A DNA stretch of 10,090 nt from Clavulina sp. PMI_390 (taxonomy: Eukaryota > Basidiomycota > Agaricomycetes > Cantharellales > Hydnaceae), in assembly GCA_015039315.1 (NCBI GenBank), contig WIDE01000329.1, positions 1 through 10,090 of the forward strand, given 5' to 3'. The notes under the pieces were generated by a model. It did no database searches. It saw only the letters and a list, made by a program, of their open reading frames with translations, and was not told the DNA's origin. Shown piece by piece: positions 8,001 through 10,090 of this stretch. Made by a program: the position numbers and the translations under genes. Every line of letters starts with the position of its first letter. Within the stretch, counting starts at the first letter, position 1.

Positions 8001-9473
8001 GGTGTGGAACGTCTCGACACGAGGGGTACCAGAATACTTGTCCGGCGAGGGGACCTTAGCTTTGCGCAGAATCTCAGCGGCACCCTTTTCGGTGGGCTCG
8101 CGATCGAGGTGCTTGGCGAGAAGCTTGTCGATATTCTCGCGAGCTTGGTCGTGATGGAGCCTGGAGCGCTCGGCGGCTTCAGTCGCGGAGCGGACGAACT
8201 CGGCGGGAGCTGGAGTAACGAGCGGGCCACGAGGGGGAACGCTGGTAGACTCCGCAAAACGGGCAGATGTTGGGGCAGTGAAAGGGGCGTGAGGCTGGTC
8301 AGGAGCTGTAGGGACGAATCCGAAGTGGTCGCGAGAGGGACCATCATTGGAAAGGGGCTCAGACTTGATGTGAACGAACGGCGACGGGGGCCGTGGAGCA
8401 TGAGCTGCCGCTCTCGCGTTGGCTTCGCGGCGTTCCTCGGCGTCGATGACGGGCAAGAGCCTCATGTAACGGTTGTGCCGGTTCAGTCGCGTACGATACT
8501 CGAAATCCGTTTCAGGAGGGTACTGAGGGCGTTGGAGCCAGGCACTAAGCATGTCGCGTCGCCTCATCCAATAGTCGACCAACGTCTCGTCGTTTCGTCG
8601 AGGAGCGATGGTGTTACTGATAACTTGTCTTAGGGCGTCAACCTCGACTTGAGGCGGCGCCGTAGCCGTAGGTTCCTCTGGAGCCGCTGCACGGGTAGGA
8701 TGATTGTGAGCCTGCGCCGTCGAGGCATGGTTAGCCTGAGGGGCAGGCGCAGAAGACTGCGACGCGCGAGGGGTTCCAAGGGGATCCAAGGGCGGCGGAA
8801 AGTCGGACAGAGGGGGGTCACTAGAGGACGAAGAGTCGTCCGTACCTTCGACGGCGTGTACACGGTTGTGCAGGTTGCGGAAACTCTCCTGGTGGAGCTC
8901 GAAGTTGGAGCGGACCGTCTCGGAGAGATCGGCGACAGACAGAACTACGTCGGCAAGGGTCTGAGTGATATTGGCGTTTACTTTCGCATGGTCGGCGATG
9001 GCGCGAGACACCGCGGACACGTCAGCGCGAACAGGAGCAATCTCATTCATGATGAACTCAAGTGCGGACATAGTGTCGGCAAGAGGGGGTCTCTCAGGGG
9101 GAACACGACGTTGGTCGTTGGGAACAGAACCTAAATTAGTCGAAGAGCCGGCATGCGGTGAAGCAGCGGGCTGATGGACAGAGGTACGACCATGGGGGCT
9201 CGGAGAGTCGCCAGTGAGGGTAAACGAGGTATTAGCCAAGTTGGAGCCTGGAAGTTCGGACGAGAGACCGTCGGAACTCGCAACAGGAGTACTAGAGTTG
9301 TCGAGTCGAGGACCATCGTCATCAGGCACTGCGTTGGCAGTAGTCGGATGAGGAGGGTCGTCGGTACTGCCCTCAGTAGAGGGAGGAGCGGGAGGATCGG
9401 GATTATCGGTGGGTAAAGGAGGTGTAGGAGCCGATCCTTGCGCTGAGCGCTTACTGGCGCGAGTTTTTCCCAT
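2088..9473 (-). CDS. gag-pol: Gag-Pol polyprotein (single ORF), 2461 aa
   Basis: One uninterrupted ORF encodes all structural and enzymatic functions. Order by residue: Pro/Ser/Ala-rich N-terminus (1-130), coiled-coil-like helix (~130-205), helical block (~285-355), Gag capsid domain (~475-640), basic Arg/Asp/Ser tract (~655-720), zinc knuckle (742-757), aspartic protease (D905), reverse transcriptase (~1145-1365), RNase H (~1440-1570), long linker (~1575-1965), integrase (~2020-2250), GPY/F module (~2300-2370) and chromodomain (~2396-2446). With no frameshift or stop between Gag and Pol, the Gag:Pol ratio must be set after translation, as in Tf1-type elements. The ATG is the first in frame after the LTR, has G at -3 and G at +4, and an in-frame TAA lies upstream. 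All catalytic residues checked are intact. It is longer than usual chromovirus polyproteins, mostly because of the linker and N-terminal Gag extension. Confidence 0.97.
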   Translation of the reverse strand: MGKTRASKRSAQGSAPTPPLPTDNPDPPAPPSTEGSTDDPPHPTTANAVPDDDGPRLDNSSTPVASSDGLSSELPGSNLANTSFTLTGDSPSPHGRTSVHQPAASPHAGSSTNLGSVPNDQRRVPPERPPLADTMSALEFIMNEIAPVRADVSAVSRAIADHAKVNANITQTLADVVLSVADLSETVRSNFELHQESFRNLHNRVHAVEGTDDSSSSSDPPLSDFPPPLDPLGTPRASQSSAPAPQANHASTAQAHNHPTRAAAPEEPTATAPPQVEVDALRQVISNTIAPRRNDETLVDYWMRRRDMLSAWLQRPQYPPETDFEYRTRLNRHNRYMRLLPVIDAEERREANARAAAHAPRPPSPFVHIKSEPLSNDGPSRDHFGFVPTAPDQPHAPFTAPTSARFAESTSVPPRGPLVTPAPAEFVRSATEAAERSRLHHDQARENIDKLLAKHLDREPTEKGAAEILRKAKVPSPDKYSGTPRVETFHTWITSFIKWLSINNLVGPSNDAHCVILLGLNLEGDALAWYEAEVDAPDRLVEDWTLRDLLHALHDNFIPPSTRLQASEDYKALRYHRKDGARGLLVRQHILARRLPAPPSTYAFATDFLAKLPKEIHDEMIRTHGVSAEHNSIEELVQKAEMVENAQRLIQMQDSTRSSHSRHAPSGTSSRDSKSSNQRAVHHDRNNRRDRRDRPKSSFTRSGDLKRDPPRDRERSVTFKPSDSRPKSNTLKPPLDARNLRCYACGGLGHFADNPACPKFRRINLALADAEEMSSMGDDEPLEQGGDSATDQEAPVDAEDHEAVTSAEESYHSASEHLSDNDSSSDDELFAPRVSAMRFSMARVTDKKSRKGESSSTPVMYDSKMRTRPSPMSTNPGQPVRSPESQHLMTLCLPINGARALICVDTGATVNALSPDFVKVTKTSTFTLDHPVGLQLACKGSKTKLTTGTYVPIRLGSFSDNLYHDVVNIDRYDAIWGIPALRDMKACIDLGENTIVLGGQLLHGLSSDEEAAAFTSPTKKSVVMKAATTPVPRETAQAPASASTKGDDLEDLSDDEPPPLEGFDRHPQPTNPLRSTSTTGATYAPSEVTPRSASKSLSSRDNRSSDPTLKIRRSYWQKSYETVFGPPYNEIPLPPVREINHEIRLKDPDKRYIGRTPRCPEAFRGELTEKTRKYVDAGIWVPTTASQAQVLMCLPKKDGRMRTVLDARERNDNTHLDVTPLPDQDIVRSAVAKCKFRTKIDMTDAFEQIRVVPEHEHLTTFTSTLGTFNSRVIQQGDLNGPSTCQRLMMHVFRDRIGKSIYVYLDDIFVFTNSFAEHEENLRWVLRRLKDEQLFISAKKFDPYSVSMDCLGHIIDAEGLHSDSDKMGRIRSWPTPTCYKDIQQFLGLVQYVAHFLPDVGSYAAVLSGMSSNNRKFVWRDVHEKAFRSIIDIASRSRILRPIDPSRNEPIWLVCDASTSGIGAILSQGPNWESARPAAFLSKKLTPAQRAYFPMELEALAALEGVEKFREKLTGIKFTIVTDHQALEFFRNRTPTNLRHLRWAQRFLGLDFDFLYVKGKSNTAADALSRVFANEPENTPHGPHELVSIDVRLDPEGEDLPYNRLGEKPSPLASTPFRVVDYAHSNLRIAMGRMIDDIWNAGPSVDNVADSDMAELNDDEDVPELECVTTPQPSPATTLPAESSLPPAEPPFTADDSSYDSDAENVPEACPLVDEMTGVEHDYMRESRFRDAALWSIRRTHSRPAGLRRDYHVLCKIREYLYVYGARWISMEDLDKLSDHQILALVDATFADWSRELADDLRSLVESATSIRDDLRYVAELRALDMDDVDESPTRPPLAPLRLNMATVQRQGTRVRVATERSKWVDPASTKAGTAKAAPRSTAKKAAARKQAKPATKSPAIDHAKTSSIALGSAPKPPGKDVALPDAPVTVPAEPGKSSGSEPDELLNLLDPPVPAGAKITLGDHDKFMKHIRSSYKDDPLFRKILSNPTHHRSFELRDGLILFHPSASDSALCIPDSVFQGRRAREIIIDLAHTTVGHLAALRTGELIRRSYWWPSLGKEVASFCKTCVTCQTTKTLRQKPTGLLHSLPIPSRPWESIAMDFVGPFPEVRGHDLVWVVVDRLTSMCHLVPVSIRVTANDLALQFISNVIRLHGVPESIVSDRDAKFTSKFWRELHRLLGTNLLMSTSFHPQTDGITERKIQNVITILRAFVMNDQSDWINKIAMTEFALNSAVNASSGYAPFELNYGYIPSTVPAIPKSFYPGVSAYVRHARETLAAAHDAIIESRVNQTYYANKLRTDDPQYRVGDKVYVSTRNLNLPRSLITKLLPRFIGPYVITLADWASSRYTVDLASILTARGVFPTFHVSLLRPYYASDDAVFPNRQIPPGFDLEGPREPEHEVDEILAHQWNGRTLKFLVKWATGDSSWINYQDAQHLIALDQYLIIRGVTDPKDLPKTSVVAPN
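2136..2288 (-). other. C-terminal chromodomain (divergent)
   Basis: Residues ~2396-2446 fit the chromodomain pattern: H.VDEIL, a short turn, LKFLVKW, then SSWINYQD and a terminal helix. Two cage-position tryptophans are present (VKW and SSW). The first aromatic residue of the canonical cage is replaced by His, and the usual Glu-Pro after the second Trp is absent. Chromovirus chromodomains are known to bias integration toward certain chromatin. Confidence 0.85.
2724..3416 (-). other. integrase: HHCC zinc domain and D,D35E core
   Basis: The zinc-binding residues are H2032, H2037, C2067 and C2070, around the YWWP motif. The catalytic core has D2100 (AMDFVGPF), D2160 (IVSDRDAKF) and E2196 (TDGITERKIQ), giving DX59DX35E. 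The GPY motif (2331-2333) and HVSLLRPY (2363-2370) follow at lower plus coordinates. Integrase inserts the element DNA, normally leaving a 4-5 bp target duplication. Confidence 0.95.
3579..4751 (-). other. long RNase H-integrase linker with histone H1-like basic tract
   Basis: About 390 residues (~1575-1965) separate RNase H from the integrase zinc-binding region. The linker has an acidic, Pro-rich part (~1640-1710), a helical segment (~1715-1825) rich in Arg, Asp, Leu and aromatic residues, and a Lys/Ala/Pro tract (~1868-1900) resembling a histone H1 tail. I do not recognise a domain in the helical segment. Confidence 0.7.
4764..5156 (-). other. RNase H domain
   Basis: The four acidic catalytic residues are visible: D1454 (LVCDAS), E1494 (PMELEAL), D1521 (VTDHQAL) and D1564 (AADALSR). 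The domain removes the RNA strand from the hybrid during reverse transcription and generates the polypurine primer. Confidence 0.92.
5379..6041 (-). other. reverse transcriptase domain
   Basis: The conserved blocks are LPKKDGR.R.VLDAR (from ~1194), TKIDMTDAF (catalytic D1241), the QQGDLNGPSTCQ block (~1274-1285), the YLDD box at 1303-1306 (D1305, D1306) and CLGHIID (~1349). The catalytic Asp triad is complete. The QQGD block replaces the common FGLxNAPxTFQ of Ty3-type enzymes; I recall similar QQGD variants in basidiomycete elements but could not check this. Confidence 0.95.
6504..6806 (-). other. aspartic protease domain
   Basis: The active-site loop is DTGA at residues 905-908, preceded by hydrophobic ALICV. 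The flap region and the downstream hydrophobic-hydrophobic-Gly motif (AIWGIPAL, about 974-981) fit retropepsins. The dimeric enzyme would cut the polyprotein into mature products. Confidence 0.9.
7203..7250 (-). other. Gag zinc knuckle, CX2CX4HX6C variant
   Basis: The ligands are C742, C745, H750 and C757. The His-to-Cys spacing is six residues rather than the canonical four. The downstream Pro-Lys and the upstream basic Arg-rich tract are typical of a nucleocapsid that binds the genomic RNA. Confidence 0.85.
7554..8051 (-). other. Gag capsid domain (retrotransposon gag family)
   Basis: Residues ~475-640 carry the Ty3-type capsid pattern: PDKYSG, then F..W...F..W, a LGL.LEGDALAWYE segment, and W.L.DLL.AL...F.P. 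This family assembles the cytoplasmic particle. About 290 residues of extra N-terminal Gag sequence with a predicted coiled coil precede the helical block and may add oligomer contacts. Confidence 0.85.
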
Positions 9474-9521
9474 TGCGAGGACGACGTCGATGTCGATAGA
9501 GAAGAAGGGTGATTAAAAAAT
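9474..9521 (-). other. 5' leader between LTR and Gag ATG, no canonical primer-binding site
   Basis: This 48-nt leader starts ATTTTTTAATCACCC immediately after the LTR and ends GTCCTCGCA before ATG. It contains no TGG, the usual start of a site complementary to tRNA 3'-CCA. The primer-binding function should lie here, so priming may be non-standard. An in-frame TAA near the LTR confirms the chosen ATG. Confidence 0.65.
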
Positions 9522-9646
9522 TGTAAGGGTCTTTATCCCTCTTAGTGTGATTGCGCTAGTAGTCACTCGATATAATCAGAACCGATCTCTATTGAGAAGG
9601 ACGATATACGAGTAAGGGGGTAAAACTAGAGCTGAAGAAGAAAGGG

Positions 9647-9683
9647 CATCGACTAGCGAGCCTTTATAGGAGAGGAGTCGATG
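9647..9683. repeat. 8-bp inverted repeat bracketing the LTR TATA box
   Basis: CATCGACT at 9647-9654 and AGTCGATG at 9676-9683 are perfect inverted copies separated by 21 nt that contain the TATA box. The same arrangement is at 12-19 and 41-48. It could be a paired regulator site or a hairpin. Confidence 0.75.
9663..9668 (-). promoter_or_regulatory. LTR TATA box
   Basis: The minus strand reads CCTATAAAGG, a strong TATA box in the U3 part of the LTR. Transcription would run toward Gag-Pol, with a start expected around 9633-9643. An identical copy lies at 28-33 in the partial 3' LTR. Confidence 0.7.
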
Positions 9684-9726
9684 TAAACAAAGCATAACAA
9701 TGGGCGTACATATAGTATCCCTTACA

Positions 9727-9731
9727 TGGGG
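9727..9731. other. predicted target-site duplication (one side only)
   Basis: TGGGG is the host sequence directly abutting the LTR end. A 4-5 bp copy should occur left of the other LTR, outside the window, so this is a prediction rather than an observed repeat. Confidence 0.45.
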
Positions 9732-9947
9732 ACATCCCATACGACACTTGTACCACTCGGTTGGTTATTCGAATCGAATAATGTGTTGACCACAATACGG
9801 GTAGGCACGTGCAACCCGGCGAGAGTGTCGTATTGCAACATCGTCGCAGCTAGGATGGGGTTTCCTATGATGTATGTCTTCGCATGTGCTATGCTCCCTG
9901 GGACGAATAGAGGCATGAAAGAGGTGAAGAACAGCATGTTGAAAACC

Positions 9948-10009
9948 CTAAAGGAATATTGTGTAAGTATAGCGATCGAGAAGTGGGTGGAAGGCGGAGG
10001 AAGACGCAC
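9948..10009 (-). other. predicted spliceosomal intron in the host gene
   Basis: On the minus strand the intron begins GTGCGT at 10009, has a CTTAC branch-like site, and ends TTCCTTTAG at 9948. Its 62 nt are typical of basidiomycete introns. Splicing keeps the reading frame (AT|G) and joins GPSDF to MVF, which restores a DUF302-like order. Confidence 0.65.
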
Positions 10010-10090
10010 ATAAAATCGGACGGCCCTGTAATGGAGCCTATAGCATTCTCGAACATCGTGAGATTCCCGGTTTGTAGGGCCTGAGTTACA

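Larger units (their letters stand above)
1..9726 (-). mobile_element. Ty3/gypsy chromovirus LTR retrotransposon, nearly complete
   Basis: The element is bounded by a complete LTR at 9522-9726 and the terminal 91 bp of a second, direct copy at 1-91. It runs right to left: 5' LTR, short leader, one Gag-Pol ORF, an extra ORF, polypurine tract, 3' LTR. The domain order PR-RT-RH-IN-chromodomain defines Ty3/gypsy, and the C-terminal chromodomain places it among chromoviruses. The LTR pieces match at all 91 comparable positions and both ORFs are uninterrupted, so the insertion looks recent. The first ~114 bp of the 3' LTR copy (in plus coordinates) lie outside the window, giving an inferred full length near 9.84 kb. 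The insertion interrupts a host gene at 9727. Clade assignment within chromoviruses needs an RT tree. Confidence 0.96.
9522..9726 (-). repeat. 5' LTR, complete, 205 bp
   Basis: The LTR starts TGTAAGGG and ends CCCTTACA, a perfect 8-bp terminal inverted repeat with the usual TG...CA ends. Its last 91 bp recur exactly at 1-91. In the transcribed direction it carries a TATA box and a pyrimidine-rich stretch (CCCTTTCTTCTTC) about 25-35 nt downstream that is a likely start region. No AATAAA is seen. The length is short compared with many Ty3-type LTRs but normal for fungal elements. Confidence 0.96.
9727..10090 (-). pseudogene. host gene fragment, probable DUF302-domain protein, interrupted by the retrotransposon
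   Basis: Two exon pieces (10010-10090 and 9727-9947) join through a 62-nt intron into about 100 open residues. The product has features I associate with the DUF302 family: a GPSDFM-like segment, then AKTYIIGNP, an LAGLHVPTRIVV core and a final VVWDVP strand. The DUF302 function is poorly defined; no role is claimed. The frame runs straight into the LTR, where the junction makes an ATG then a TAA stop, so the C-terminal part of the domain is cut off and should resume left of the window. The upstream frame is open to the window's right edge, so the true start is not seen. No other lesion is visible, which fits a recent insertion. Family assignment is by motif memory. Confidence 0.65.

Noticed and set aside
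7935..8633. 232-aa plus-strand ORF
   Set aside because: It is antisense to Gag, with composition expected from the complementary strand and no recognised domain.
9722..10009. 95-residue ORF starting with GTG as an intact small gene
   Set aside because: Its first ~20 codons are a predicted intron with consensus splice sites, its start is the splice donor GTG, and its stop comes from the LTR. It is better read as an exon of an interrupted larger gene.

Overview
The window is almost entirely one LTR retrotransposon of the Ty3/gypsy (Metaviridae) chromovirus type, read on the minus strand. It sits inside a fungal host gene. The organism is most likely a basidiomycete, probably an Agaricomycete. 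This rests on the single Gag-Pol ORF with a C-terminal chromodomain, the CX2CX4HX6C zinc knuckle, the QQGD-type reverse transcriptase motif, and the short (62 nt) GTNNGT...YAG intron in the flanking gene. The species cannot be named from the sequence.

Layout, in the element's own 5'->3' direction (right to left in the window). Positions 9727-10090 are host DNA carrying two exon pieces of a probable DUF302-domain gene. The complete 205-bp 5' LTR is 9522-9726, bounded by TGTAAGGG/CCCTTACA. A 48-nt leader (9474-9521) has no recognisable tRNA primer-binding site. Positions 2088-9473 encode a single 2461-aa Gag-Pol polyprotein with Gag, protease, reverse transcriptase, RNase H, an unusually long linker, integrase and chromodomain. 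A 93-nt, pyrimidine-rich spacer without any AG dinucleotide is 1995-2087. Positions 264-1994 encode a second, 576-aa protein in the slot where env sits in retrovirus-like elements. It is not Env-like: it has a long Arg-Ser (RS) region and a C-terminal domain I do not recognise. A short 3' UTR and polypurine tract (92-263) lead into the 3' LTR, of which only the last 91 bp (1-91) are in the window.

The two LTR copies are identical over the 91 bp that can be compared, and both large ORFs are open with all expected catalytic residues present. The insertion is therefore young and possibly competent. From the LTR length the full element should be about 9.84 kb, with about 114 bp of the 3' LTR lying left of the window.

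The most interesting part is the second ORF. It is in the same reading frame as Gag-Pol, separated only by TGA and 31 sense codons with no other stop. Readthrough, reinitiation and an internal promoter are all possible ways to express it. Its RS region suggests a link to nuclear RNA handling, but its function is unknown.
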